Positions 22,074-35,522 of a stretch of DNA of 64,000 nucleotides are shown here, piece after piece. Made by a program: the position numbers and the translations under genes. The stretch is from Heliopora coerulea. Lineage: Eukaryota > Cnidaria > Anthozoa > Scleralcyonacea > Helioporidae. The stretch lies in assembly GCA_030142905.1 (NCBI GenBank), contig JASJOG010000015.1:2478501-2542500 (forward strand). The letters are read 5' to 3'. Below the pieces are notes generated by a model. The model made no database searches, was not told where the DNA came from, and saw only the letters and a list, made by a program, of their open reading frames with translations. The first letter of the stretch is position 1. Every line of letters starts with the position of its first letter.

Positions 22074-25000
22074 ATGTATGCCAGCGTGGCCTCTGTGGCA
22101 AATTTATCCAAGAAAGATTTCGAAAAATATCAAACTTACACAGTCAGACAAGCTCAAGTGGAAAGGAGTACAGAAATGAGTGGGCCACGTTCTCCTCAGA
22201 AACTAAAACCAAAGGAAAAACTCATTGGAATCTACGATTCTCTGCTTCAGGTATTTATTCTGAATCGTGGCGTTTGTTGAAACATGCAGATACCGCTGAT
22301 GCTATATCAGTGATATCTTCGGTGATAATTTGCTGAGTTATTGATAAGTCTTGTTATACTGGGGAAACTGACGTTACCGTGCGGTTTGTATGATGCTGTT
22401 AATGCGCATCTCCATTCAGCCAGAAGAACCAGTGGTAGAAACTGACATAGTTAGGGATACAGTTGTACATGTGTAACCAAGGTTTTTTAACCCATTAAGG
22501 GGGAAGGGCGCACCTTGGTATTTCACTCTGGCTCACGTCAGACCATTTTACTCGTCAAATGGATGAGCCCTAACCCTTAATGAGTTAAAGGATGGTTTCC
22601 AATATACCATAACTATCTTTGGCTTTAAAAAATGTTTCACAAGTCTACTATACCAAGCCTTGGTATATAATTTGTGTAATTCGTATAAATAATTTATGTA
22701 ATTCATATAATTTATGGTTAATATAGAAACATGTAACTAGTCTTTGGACATGCAACATTCTGTTAGGTGTTTGTGTGTTTTAAAATACTGACTAAAAGTG
22801 TTTGTATTTTTAAAGGGTAAGGATCCTGGTTTGGGAAACCATAATTTTTGGCATGAGTTCTTCTTGTTAAAGGTAACAATAATACAATAAGCTATTTCAG
22901 AATCATCCTCAGGGTATTATGAAACGAAACTTCAGAATTAACCTACACTGCTGAAGTCAAATGAAAAATGTTGACTCGAGTGGGACTCAACCAGTATCCT
23001 GAAGGTGTGAGTTCAAATCCCCCTTAAGTCAACATTTTTCAGTTGACTTCGGCAATGTAGGTTAATTGTGAAGTTTCGTTTCATAATACAATAAGCATTT
23101 TACAACTTTTTATAATGTACTGTCAATAACAGCTATGCTCTATCATTATACTGTACCATAGTACTACTATTGCAATGTATTGTGATTCGTTTATTGCTTT
23201 TTATCGTAATATCAGTGTACGTGTATATGTATAATGGTAATTACTAGACCGTAGATTAATGTACAGTGTACTGAAAGTGCTTGAGATATATTAATGTGTT
23301 TATGAATATAACACTTCATTATATTTATAGGTAAATGCTGAATACCTGGAGAACTTGATTAAAAATATGTCACCTAGTGAACTAATGACTGTTAAGGTGA
23401 GTTAATGAAATTGAAGTCAAATTATTAGAATTAAATTATTTCAATTAATAAACTGTAAACTCTCTATTAAGTATTTTCAAGTCACATTTGTCTAAACATT
23501 AGTTTTCTTGTGATGCAAAACCTTCATTGTTGAATCATAATTGTATAATTTTCTAGGATAATATTAATCTTTTATTTGCCCAATGTTGCCTGGCACTGCA
23601 AGGAGACTATCCATTGAAACTAGTAAATGCCCTGCAGGTATTCCACATTGAATTTATTATATGGTGTTCACTGACAATGGTATTGTTGTAAGAATAACTT
23701 TAACCCATTACCTATAAACCCATTGTTATCCCACCCAACTTCAGATTAAATAACAGCATGCCATGCTCACTGTTGACAAAGCTAGTACCCTGATGCCTTA
23801 AAATAATCACTGTAAAGTTCTATTGTACTGCTATATAGGCTGATGTGTTATTGAAAAAAAAATGAATATGGATACTGGAAAAAAAATACCAATAATACCA
23901 AAATGTTGATATTTTGTCATGATTAAAATTTAATGGATATTTAAGTTCAATTTTTTAACCAAGTGCAAAAATATCACAAGAAAAACGTTTTATTATCAAG
24001 AAAAGTGTGAATCTAGCTTTAATTTAATATACTGATGCCAATTTTGATTATTTGAAATGTAAGTCAGCAAATTTGCTATTTTCTTTTCTTTACTCTCAGT
24101 GGCATTGTTTGGCAGATGGTCTTTGTCATTGATTTCACAGTACTTGGTTAAATCTTGGTCAAATAGCAAATGTAATCAAGGAAAAAAACACTAGTAATTG
24201 GTTATAGCATACATGTAATACCAATAATGCCATAGATTTTGGTATATTGATATTTTGCAAATTAAAAAACCAACTAACCAATGTTTAAAAATACCCCGAT
24301 ATTTATCGGTATATTGACATACCGTATCGGCCTACTGCTGTGCCCAGCTGATGGCTTCTCAACCATCCTCAACTTTACTTCTGAATACACTGTAAATGTG
24401 GTCATTCACTGTCTTTGATGTAGTAGTAGTGCCCTTCACTTGGCCAAAATGCACTTTTGTCTACACCAGGGGTGTCCAACCTTTTTGTGTGAGGGGTCAC
24501 ATTCCTGTTTTTTCCCAGAAGGAGGGCTGGACAATAAATGTGGGCAAGACAAGCTGATGAGACAGATAAGCCATGATTCTATTTAGAGTTTAGCTAAACT
24601 GCTAAAGAAAGTACAATCATACAGTTATGTAGTATCTACTGTACTTTACTACGTAATTATGTTGTATTACTGCAGTGTACACTGTACAATGGCTTGATTG
24701 GCATTTTAGTGAGATATCTGGCCATCTTTGTTTTGATAGGTATTTTGAGCTGGGACTAGGCACTAGCTGGCAGGCCAGATATATTCCCTTGGCGGGCATG
24801 ATCCTGGCCTGCTGGGCGTATGTTGGACACCCCTGGTCTACACCGTATGTAGTATGCCCTTTTAAATCCTGAGGGAAACACCGGAACATTTTCTTAATTT
24901 TGGGCATAGTAACACCCTTTAACTTCCTCCAACATCATTCAATTTTTAATTATTTCAGTTTGTAAAGTATTGTTTTGTGTTACCTGCCAGACTCTCTGTA

Positions 25001-28000
25001 CATTGGTACGTGGTATTTATCATAAGAAGATGGCAGATTATGGATTTGATATTATCAATATTCTTGTGGGATTTGATGAGGCTGAATCCCAAATGAAGGT
25101 AAGATGCAATAGTTTACTTGAGTCTTGTATACTACAAAATAATAATTATATATGAGAAAATATTTGTAACCTGCAGAAAATGAAGATTGACTATTTTTTG
25201 GCAGATCATTTTGTTGCAACTCAGATTTCTCAATTGATGTCAATTTTGTTATTTATAATTTTACTAAAGATCAAAAAAACCCAGTAAAAAAATAAAAATA
25301 ATTTTCTGTCGGAGATCCAAAATTAGGTGAAATTATTCCCAAGATCTTGAAGGATCATCAAAGATCATACAGAAACCAGAGGGGTCTTTTCAGCAATTTA
25401 ATTAGAGTAATAACTCGCAACTCTTCTCATCTTCACTACCACACTGCACAAGAGCATTCCAGAGCCTTAACCCACCGTGCATAAATTAAGATTCATGTCT
25501 AACCAAAATGATTGGTTACTATAGTGGTAGAGTGTATTGTACAGTGATAAAATCTCCTGATGATGTCTTTTTACATTCCACTTGCATTTCAGATGCTTGT
25601 TGAAAACCTTAATACAATTCTTGTTGGTGAATCTCCAGGTTATTAAGAATAATGCTTTGTTTGTTCAGTATTATCATAATTATTAAATAATGCAATAGTT
25701 GTAGCTTATGTAATGTTCATTTAAGATTTGTGTCAATATACAAATTCAACCTTACAAACTGTGTAGCTCAGTGCATTTAGTTGCTTTCTCCTAATCAGAC
25801 CATTAGGTGTCTTAAATTAGTGGTTTGATCACAGGCCCAGTTGAACTAAGAAACATTTTTTTTATACATTTGCAATCTAAAATAGAAAATGTACACAATG
25901 TCTGTCAAATTAAATGAAGCACATATGTCTGTCAAGGCAGCATTGCCCCTGTTTATATAAATACTATTACAACTTGCTATAACTTAAAGTTTCTGTAACA
26001 GTTGTATTGCATTGTATTAAACAACTACAATAATTATGGTACATAATGTACTTTAAAATATTTATCTCTTATCTTTGATATAGTGAGCCTGAAGAATTTG
26101 TCTTTGAAGTTGCTGTTGATATTACTTACTGTAAGACTCTTTGGCTGGACAATTTACAGTCAATATTACTTATACAACAACTATTTTGCTCATCAAACTC
26201 TGAATCGTGTTGAATCATTTAGGGTCAATGCACATGTAGACTCCATTCTCTACAGTTCTCTCTGGACTGGGTGGTTTAGTTAATACAATGATCTTATTCA
26301 TATTTTGTATTCCCAATCACTAAATATTTAGTAGGTGACATAATCCTTACAATCACAGTGGATTGACTATTATAAGATCAAGTATTAAATGCCTATGATG
26401 ATTTTGAAGTTGGTTTGTAGCAGGGCTGTTGTACAGGAGCACAAACATGCTATAGCACTTTTTCTACAAGCAATATTCCTGCTACCAATCATTTACCATG
26501 CACTCATACCATAATAATAAATACACTTTAATATAGTTAAGTGAAAAGGTATTGCCCCTAGGCAAACCTTCAGACCTTGATTGTGGAACCTTTAGTTTTA
26601 AACACCTGCGACTTGTTCTGGCTATTTTCATGGTTGCAAAACAGAAAATTAATCCCTTAAACCACACTTCTCTCCACACATTTCTAACATCATGAAAGGT
26701 TTAAAGGAAATGTTATTTCAATATAAAGCTAAGTTTTATGCAGTGGTTATTTATTGGGAACATGTTCAGATAGTATGTGGAGTACTGACTTGGGTTGATA
26801 TCTGGCACATTGGTGACATTTTCAAAGTGATGACATATAATGCCAAATTCACAGCTCTTTCTTTAATGATTCATAAAATCCACACTTCCTTTTAATGCTC
26901 AGTATTCAAGTGTGGATGAAGAAAAGGTGTGAACTGCATATGAAATATAACAGAACATGGTAAATTTTAGTGCCTCAGAGTAAACTATTATATGACTGAA
27001 ATCATTGAGTTTAAAACCCCTTAAACTTGCTTGTATTTTGGTAATGGCATTCACTACATTAACTGTAAGTTTTATCATACTCAATTTTATTATTGTTACG
27101 TCTTATTCAATTTTAGGCTACAGACAATGTGAGCCAAAACACAATTGTGGAATACCTTATGATAAACAGTTTATTTGAATCAATTGTTAAGGTCAGTGCT
27201 GAGGTTACCTATCAGTTTTAATCATTTAAATGCATAGCATATGACAACTTGACCAAGGGCCCTGGAACCACATGGGCAGCTGCCCTAGCTCAACCCAGTC
27301 TCTCTCTTAAATTGACTATAATAAGTAATTCTAAATCCATGGCAAATTGACTATTATAGTCAATTCAAAACAGCCTAAGACATTTTGTAAAATCTTATTA
27401 GCATTTGGTTTAACTGTCACTGGGGGTGACATGTCAATAGTTTGGATTAGGGTTAGGTATAAGATTAGGGTTAGGGTTTGAATTGGGACCAGGACTAACC
27501 CAAGTACTAAACCTAATACAAACCCTAATCCTTACCGTAAACCTAATCCGAACCCTAATCCAAATCCAAATCCGAACCCTAATCCGAACCCTAATCCGAA
27601 CCCTAATCCGAACCCTAATCCGAATCCAAATCTTAACTGCAGTCTTACATTGACTATAACAATCAATTTGCCATGGGATTAACAATTAGCTAGTACAGTC
27701 AATTTAAGGAAGAGACTGGGTTGCGTCACTATCCATTGCTTACGTACCCATGTACCCGACGAGTGCCCTTTGAAAATCTGTTTTTTAGATTCTTGCAAGT
27801 CCTGTTGGTCGACAGCAGCACGGATACGAGGCCATTATGCTACTTACCTTGCTGGTAAATTACCGGAAATATGAGGTAAGCTAACTTAAGGGCATGCCGC
27901 ATCTGTTGATTCACGGTTTGATTCACAATGTCCTTGAACACTATTTAATAATAATTTCTTTTCATTCCAGGCATCTAATCCGTACATTGTCAAGTTGTCA

Positions 28001-31000
28001 ATACTAGATGATGATGTGGCTTTGAACGTAAGAAGTTTGAGGTTACCAAGAAGTAGATAAATTTAATATTCTCCAGTGGGTAATTAAGTACTTTTTTCCA
28101 ACTCAAGGACTTAGTGTAATATTTGTACTCGTAATAAGTTACTGTATTTTCTTAAAGAAGAACCTGGGGTGCTTTTTTTGGGTGTTTGTATTTACTGTCG
28201 TGAAAATTAGACCAACTTAAATCAGGAAGGGATCAATCTGAATAACCATTAAGTCCGTGCCGTAACCCCTTAGATAGACCTGTGGCCCGCATCTCTCAAG
28301 ATCCCTAGACCATCCATACTATATCTATATGACCACCCTAAACGGCACCCCTAATGATAGAGCTATGTACTCTTTAACTGATGTCAGATTAGACATATCC
28401 ACAATCCAAAAAGTACAAGCTGACATATTTAAGTGTTTGAGACGCACCTTCTCAGTAAAGGCCCCACCACGCTTACCGGCAGAAATGTCTCAGTTACGCT
28501 TGTGCATTAGTTGTTTCTTAGATACCAGATACATGTCATCAAACAAATCAAAATTCCCTGCTACTGTAACTCAATCAGTTCTAAAATATAGCTTTTTTTA
28601 TTGTTTCATGTGACCATTTATAGGGACTTGGTTGTGTCATATCAGATGTACTGACCGAGTTTAACAGGTGAATGTTTTATGTACTCAATTTCTTCACATT
28701 TTTAAAAGTTGATAATGTACATTTCCTTTCTTCCTATTGCTGTTAACGTTTAATACTTTTCAATTGTGCTTGATTAATGTTCTTTCTAGAAAATATACAG
28801 CAAAAGTTGAGCAACCGAGTGGCGGGATTTTATCAAGTATTAGCTCATTAGTAAGTACAGAAAAATTCATACAAATGGTTTGAAGGGCTTTTGATCGAAA
28901 CCTCAGTACGTTGTTCTCTCTTTTTTTGGTAAAGTACTACCTGTAAACTTTTCTACGTTCTTATTTATAAGATGAAAACAAATAAGACTGAGGGACTGGG
29001 GCGAATATTTGTTGCGATTATTTGATGTGAATATTTGTAAACAAGTAAAACATTTTTCTTCACTGTTCTCGATAAATCTTTAGTTTTGGCTTCGAGGGTG
29101 TACCAAACGTTCCCAAATAACTGTGCAAGTTTTGAAAGCGCACCGTGTCAAATGGGTGTAGACATCTTAGTTTTACCTGACATTAGTTCAACATTATTCT
29201 TATGGGTAACCATTTTTATGGCCGTGAATACTTATCCTTTTCAGGTAGGAAGTATGTTTGTTTCCGAAGAGACTGATACACTAAGAATAAGGTAAATCCA
29301 GACGAGCTGGTTTTACGTGTTACGCATTTCCCTCAATTCTCCCCCGATAACATAAGGTTTCATATGATTTCAAAATGTATCGACTTTTTCTTCATTTCTT
29401 CTAATCCATCTGTCTTTTTATTTTCTGCAGTGTCAATAACATGGTCTTGTTAGCTCTTTATGAAGCGGTACATTTGAACAGACATTTCTTCACAGTGCTT
29501 AGCCATGTCACTGTAAGCTATTTTGTACAAGTTTTTTTTTCCCTAATTTCTGGTATCCTTCCTTGTTTAAAATGCAGTAGTCGAAAGAAATACGCTAGTC
29601 ATGGCAGATCTTACCATTTTTTCGCATACGCTTGGTCGTCCTGGCGTATACGATATTGTCTCAAGCGCACAATGCCTGCGTATGATTCACTGCCCAATGT
29701 AGCAATACCTCCTAAAGACTCTCGTGAGTTATTCACATACATTAGAACGAACAATAATATGTAACACGCTTAAAATTAATGTTGTGTATTGGAACCCGTT
29801 CAGTGAACTTCTCATTACTTCACTGAATGGGGCCAACATGCATTTTGTCTGTGGTCCAAATACCGCGGTAAATTTCATCGTAAAAATCACCAGACTGATA
29901 AAAATGGTGTGGAAGAGTCACAGCAGCCAGCAATAGGGAAAAAATATCGCTATACAAAGAAAAACTCGTAAACTTGACCAAAGTTGGAGGTTCAGTGAAT
30001 ACTTGGAAATACAGAGCAAGATGGCGGGTTGGCTTGAGTGACTCTAAATTTGTCAATTGACTTAAAGTGTTTTGAATGGAACGCTGGAACATTCACGTGT
30101 ATAAGCGATTGTTTTTACGTAATATGGGGAGGAATTGCGTTAACGTGATCTCTATATTCTTTTTTAACTTGAAGCAGGTTGTTTTATTCTTCTTAACAAA
30201 GATTTATGCTTTAGTACTTGTTCTTATTGTGCAACTCTCAATTGTGAATTCAATGAATGAATGATTTGTTTCTCCAGACGCCGGACACGCATTCCGCAAC
30301 ACCACCCACAACTCCAACGTCTCCCATCCCTGTTGTTGACAGACCATCTCATGGTGAGTGTCAGAAGTACTAAACCGATCGTTTGTTTGCATGTTTATTT
30401 GTTTGTTTGAAGGAGGGAAGGGAAGAAGGGAGGGAGGGAGGAAGGAAAGTGAAAGGGAGAAAAAACGATAGAAAGAGAGGAGTAAATCAGTACGTACATA
30501 ATTGGACTCTTTGTACGAAAATTGAAGACAAAGATTTTTGCTTAATTTTTCATCGCAGTTCACGTGTCGGATGAATCGGTTTCACAACAAGCCTCGAACC
30601 TTCTTGTGACATTTTTGACTTATTCATCGATTGTATTGGTAAACATCAAAGGTAAGTCAAAGCATTTAACCTAAACGAAGCTGAAAACTGCCTCTAATGG
30701 ATCTAGTGTTTGCGTGAAAATGAGATTTACTGTTGGGATTCTGTCTTCATGGGTGTCATGGGTAGACGATCTTTGTTTAATTGCTCAAGTTAACGATGTT
30801 AGGTGAAAATAGAAAGTCGGTAGTTTTCTTTCGATTGTCAAGTGGGAATGTGTTTGTAGCGTCACTAAAAGAGATCTCGTAACTCATTGCTTCCTAGATT
30901 ACCACTGATAGAAAAGGGTGTGTTATTAGCGTGTTATTGCCTTGTGGCTCGGTAATTAGAGCATAAGATTAAAGTACAAGATCTGCTGGTTGTATGGCCT

Positions 31001-34000
31001 TGTTCCTTAGTTGATAGTGTCGACAGTTAATGTAACAAGCTCCGAGGGTTGGCAGGTCTTATGTCTGTCGTGAACTAGAATAACAGGGCTTGCTGAGTGG
31101 ATCTTTATTTTGGATTTACTGTCCGAGAAGAGGTTGGTGGATTGCTTTGAATCTCATTCGTTGATAATGTTGAAATTGTTTTCACTGGTAAAGTTTGTAA
31201 CCTGGATGGTCTTCTGTAGGTCAGTAAACAGAGTGCTGGAGTAGGGTAATAAAGGGTATAACAAACTGTGCGTTAAAGACACAACCGTTGTCTCCTCTTA
31301 TAGGAGATGAAGGAGCGAGCCATGCCAAGTTATGTTTCATCATTCTTACATGTATTGCCGAAGTAAGTTTTTCACGTTACACGAGCGCTGATACTATTTT
31401 TTTTATCTTATGAAATCATTAACTCAGACTAAAGCAGTTGTCAGTGTGGCTCAAAGAGGCTGTTTATACCGGGAAAGGCTATCCCTGGGAGAAGGGCTAC
31501 CCCTTCTTTCCAGTCTCCCTGCCGGGCAAGCTTTTCATTTGTGTCTCTATATGCCGCTGCGAACCGTCTTGACGAGAACCGGCAAGCTTTTCTTGGAAGC
31601 CTGCTTTTTTCACAATGCTACTTCATTTCTTTTGCATTTTAGGACCAGTACGCTAATGCATTTCTCCACGATACAAACATAACGTTCTCTGTGCCGCTTT
31701 ATAAAGTAGTAAGTTGCATTCAATTAATTCCTGTTCGTGTATTTTCACTTTGTATAATCACACAGGAATATTCTTGGCTGGAGCGTGTTCATCGCATGGC
31801 ACCACTAACAAAACAGTTCATTTATTAATTTTCAGCACATGTATCACAGAAGTGGTCGTCCAGACGCAACCACGCCTTCCAGACCTCTCGCGTGTGCCTT
31901 GTTGGGTAAGCTTTTCAATGAAAAAGAATTTCCAGAATATTGGCTCGAATATTTTCTTTATGTGATGCGTTTCGTGCTGCCAAAGATTTCACTATGATCC
32001 CTGTTCTTATCTGGCACACCATTTGAAATATTTTTTAAGCTTTAAAGTAACATAGAGTATATCAGATAGGATCGATTTTAGCCAAAGAACAACACCACCC
32101 TTGAGATCGGCGTTCATGTTCTCAAAAGTAGAACGTAGAATAGATCGTTACGCCTTTTTGGTGGTTATGTACAGCTGGAATATGAAACTTCTTCCAAAAA
32201 CTGTTCAAAGAACGTTAAAGTCATCATGTCTGTTTGGCTACTTAACTGCTGAATGTCGCTGTTTACACTGCAGCTTGGGCATCTTGCAGCTTCTGGACAT
32301 TCCTTTCCGCACAAAGGTTTGAAATGTATTTAAAAGGGATACTCCCTTCTCAACGTATCGACCAGTATCCTATGAAAATACCGTGATTATTTTCAGATAG
32401 AGAAACCGTCTTCGAGAATTATATATTTCTAGTTTATTTATAAACACGTATGACATTTCTGGCAAGCGTATTATATTACAAAGCATGTGTATAAAATCTG
32501 TGTACTGTGTTTGCCACACGTTTGAGGAAGTTATCCGACATTTAATCATCAACGTTTCCATTTGTAGATCTTATGGTAGAGTTTGTGGTCAGTCACATGA
32601 CTAAAAATCTTCAAGTTGATTTGTACAGGTAAAGCTTCCGCAGCAAATGGCAACAGTTTTAGCGAACTTATTAACATGTAATGCGTTCGAGGTTTCTTTT
32701 TTCTCTTCACGTAAAGCCCTGTAACATTGTTTAATTTTTATGCAACTTGAATCAAGAAAAAATTTTTTCCAGTTCGAGGTGAAACTGTGATCTAATCCTG
32801 CGTTTCTTGCGACGTAGAAGTGATGTATCACATATGTGATATATGCACAAAAAATTAAAGTTTTTGGTCTGGTATCAAACGACAGAGAAATTGGTTAATT
32901 TTTTTTTTTAATCGGAACAGAAGACGTATGTAAAATTACCACATGTAACAGGTCTTTTATCTGATTCGTATGTTCTAATTTCTTCGATTTTGCTGATGTA
33001 AAAGAATACGCTAAGGTAAGGCAAAAGAAAAGTAACGCAAAAGAAAGACACTGTGAATTTTGAAAACATGAACATGAACATGCTGTAGTATTTATGTAAA
33101 GAGTTTTAATAACCCTACGATATCCGTGAGAAGACAGTCGTTCCTCTCATGCCTTCCGTCTTTCATCGTGTCGTCACTCCAATTTTAACCGAACCAATTA
33201 CAGCTTAAATGCGAAAGAATTAAGAGTATTCCCGTTTTCATTTAGAAAATGCTTTTATTATGCTTTTCTAGTAAAACTTTTGGGATTATCCATCGAACAC
33301 TTTGCTACCAAAAGCGATGTCGTGTTCGACTGTCCTATTCCTGGAGTCACCTATGGGCGGCGCTTATGAATTTCTTGAAATTTATTTTGGCGAACGAGAC
33401 AACTCTCGTCTCCAAAGTGAATATATTCCATCTCGCGTGCAAGGTATGTGTCGGCCTTACTTCTCATGGACATTATTTCTTTAACTGTATTGTCAGTTTT
33501 TACTAGCGTAAGAACTCTACGACGATCTTTGCATGTGATGCTGATTCAAATGAGTTACTTCAGGTTTACTTTAAATCTTTTTTATCTTTACTCAATGGTG
33601 GCCCCTGCGTAAGAGCGTTCTTGTTGTATCAGTCATATCTTGAAGTTTAGAAATTCGTGATATCACTGCACATAATTAATTTACGTCCATCCATTTCTTT
33701 CCAGGTTGTAAGTATTTTTAACCTCTTTATTACCTACGGGGATACTTTTCTGCCAAGTCCAACGAGCTACGATGAGCTTTACTACGAGATCATCCGTGTT
33801 CATCAGATTTTTGATAACCTCTACTCAATGGGTAAGGACAAACATACTATAGATATTTGTGACTTGTTAACACGATATGTGACATGGAGCGCTGTGAACA
33901 GATTTGATAGGATCACGTACGAAAGGTCATGTGGATTACAGTATTGACAGTAATGTCATAGATGTGACGTGGAAACCTGTGGCGTATGGTGTAACTTTAA

Positions 34001-35522
34001 GTAAAACGTCGTTGTAACATAACGAATGATGACTGTACATCGTGTATCTCTTATGTTGACTAGTAAAAACGGACATTACTTCCATGTACGAGACTCCTGA
34101 CCAGGTTCCCGGGAACAGCTTTTGTAGCTGGGTCGGTGCAGTACTGGACTACGTTCCCGGGATCATCGGTTCAATTCCCACCAGGTATCAAACTGGTATT
34201 TTTCGTTGAGCCCAACGGTCGGCTTTCGTTCCATCGTTTTCTCTCGAAATTTTGTGTCAACAATGTTCTAATATATCTTGTGTAAATGTAAGTATTAATC
34301 TTAATGAGCCCTTATCTGTGGTATAGACACTTTCGTATTTGCAAAAATAGTTTATCCTTTTCTCTTTCGGATGTCGCAAGCTCTTCGGTACTCTTCCACG
34401 ACAAATGGAGTTGACACAAAACATGAAAAACAGTCTGCCAGTACCCTTGCTGGCAGTTTGGTAAACATCAGGTAAGAGCACTGCGTAGATAACGAGTTTA
34501 GTGTAGTTATTTTACTGATTGAGCAGGTTTATATGTTTATCTTTGTCAAATTTAATCTATATTTATGGTTGGTTATCTCTTTTAGGGCAATCATAAATCA
34601 TTTTACGCCGAAGATTGATTCCTGGGCTGCGGTTAATCACTTATCTTCGTTGACCTCAGAACAGGTTTGGAAATTGCGTTTCGAATTGTAATGTCTATGT
34701 TTCCATCTTACTCTAGTTACTTCGTTCTAAGGACTCCGTTTCCTTCTTTTCCTTTCTTTAAGTTTTAAAGCACGTTCTCTAAAAAAATTTCATAGGTTCA
34801 TGAAGTAATTCGTGGAAATTATGACACTCTAACCTTGAAACTCCAGGACAACCTTGACAATTACGAGAAATACGTCGAGAAGCCCAAAGAAGCTTCCTTT
34901 TTCACTCATTTGGTAAGGGGACATTTTGGAATAGCTGCAACGAGTGCGTGAAGCAGATCGACCTGCTTTCGCAACAACCATTATACAAGTGGGCAACGCC
35001 ATAAGGGCTTCGAATAGGAAGATTTTCTAATCAGACGTTGTCGGAATGGCATCAAAGGCGGTGAATGGCTAAGGCATCTCTTTGAGCGTTTCTTGTTTGG
35101 GGAACTTCAAAAAAACTTGCATTCCAGGACGAATTATTTGAATATTTAAATGCTGTACAAAACAGTGTATGCTTTCCTCGACACTTGTTAATTACGAAGT
35201 CTTTTTAAGAGAACTTTTCGATCCTCATCCAGAGTCAGCCCGACAATTTCCGAATTTTAACGAGCTCGAGACCTTCGGTTTGTTTGCGTGGCGTTTTTCT
35301 CACTATTAAAACTTCTACGACGATGAAACTTTGTGAAGTGTGCACTTTCAACATTCCCTGCATGTGAACGAGAACTCGATTTTTGTTGCATTTCTCCTTT
35401 CAAATTCTGCTGAATTTTTTCCTTCGCAGGTTCGTCATATCACGGCCGACGTTCGCCAGAGTATCGCTGTGACTAATTTAGAACAGTCTAGTTTACTACA
35501 AGAGTTTTCCTCAATCCGCTGA
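22074..35522 (+). CDS. ARMH3: Armadillo-like helical domain-containing protein 3 (C10orf76 family)
   Basis: Twenty-six in-phase exons: 22074-22250, 22816-22872, 23331-23396, 23557-23637, 24991-25098, 25593-25638, 26084-26130, 27117-27191, 27789-27875, 27971-28027, 28624-28667, 28790-28850, 29245-29291, 29431-29512, 30278-30353, 30559-30651, 31304-31362, 31643-31708, 31836-31905, 32568-32628, 33272-33443, 33705-33831, 34381-34471, 34586-34664, 34796-34912, 35430-35522 (TGA). The product follows human ARMH3 end to end: [71 protein letters not shown] and the tail [13 protein letters not shown]3 is a Golgi protein that recruits PI4KB and works with GBF1. Starting at 22176 (MSGPRSPQ) gives 678 residues, near the human 689; the upstream in-frame ATG at 22074 adds 34 unconserved residues. 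Exon 15 encodes a Pro/Thr-rich linker, as in human. Confidence 0.93.
22917..23096. repeat. Fold-back tRNA-like repeat, copy 2
   Basis: Arms TTATGAAACGAAACTTCAGA... and ...GTGAAGTTTCGTTTCATAA pair over about 57 nt. The centre retains CCAGTATCCTGAAGGTGTG and box B GAGTTCAAATCC, as in copy 1, but box A is lost. The upstream flank TTTCAGAATCATCCTCAG is the reverse complement of the sequence just after copy 1, so the shared unit extends beyond the arms. It lies in ARMH3 intron 2. Confidence 0.65.
24467..24835. mobile_element. hAT-like non-autonomous element with perfect target duplication
   Basis: Terminal inverted repeats CAGGGGTGTCCAAC and GTTGGACACCCCTG match perfectly over 14 nt. The flanks are identical 8-bp duplications GTCTACAC (24459-24466 and 24836-24843). 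It is 369 bp, lies in ARMH3 intron 4 and has no transposase frame. The CAGGGGTGTCCAA terminus is typical of the hAT superfamily. Confidence 0.88.
27291..27723. mobile_element. Fold-back element carrying telomere-like repeats
   Basis: Left arm CAACCCAGTCTCTCTCTTAA and the inverted right arm (CAACCCAGTCTCTTCCTTAA in reverse complement) match over about 75 nt, continuing through AAATTGACT, CCATGGCAAATTGA and TATAGTCAAT. Inside, TTAGGG-type repeats run one way (27444-27480) and CCCTAATCCGAA-type repeats run the other (27520-27640), so the interior can also fold. It lies in ARMH3 intron 8. No target duplication was found. Confidence 0.7.
28100..28620. other. ARMH3 intron 10, unrecognised content
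   Basis: An open frame at 28329-28613 exists, but it has no recognised family, and its end overlaps the polypyrimidine tract of the next acceptor. No repeat structure was identified. Confidence 0.3.
30415..30482. repeat. GGAAG-rich purine tract
   Basis: Runs of GGGAAG, GGGAGG and GAAAGGG in the intron between ARMH3 exons 15 and 16. Confidence 0.6.
34121..34183 (+). repeat. tRNA-like SINE head
   Basis: Box A TAGCTGGGTCGGTGCAG (34125-34141) and box B GGTTCAATTCC (34168-34178) lie in the right order and at near-tRNA spacing (26 nt). The stems do not form a proper cloverleaf. It is intronic in ARMH3, between exons 22 and 23, and is interpreted as a tRNA-derived SINE, not a functional tRNA. Confidence 0.5.

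Noticed and set aside
27434..27685. 83-codon open frame of alternating Arg/Ile/Val
   Set aside because: Translation of the telomere-like repeat within the fold-back element.
28329..28613. 94-codon open frame in ARMH3 intron 10
   Set aside because: No recognised domain; its end overlaps the region just before the next acceptor, and ARMH3 reads correctly without it.
29441..29764. 107-codon plus-strand frame starting in ARMH3 exon 14
   Set aside because: Only the first part (to 29512) is exon; the rest reads into the intron past a strong GTAAGC donor.
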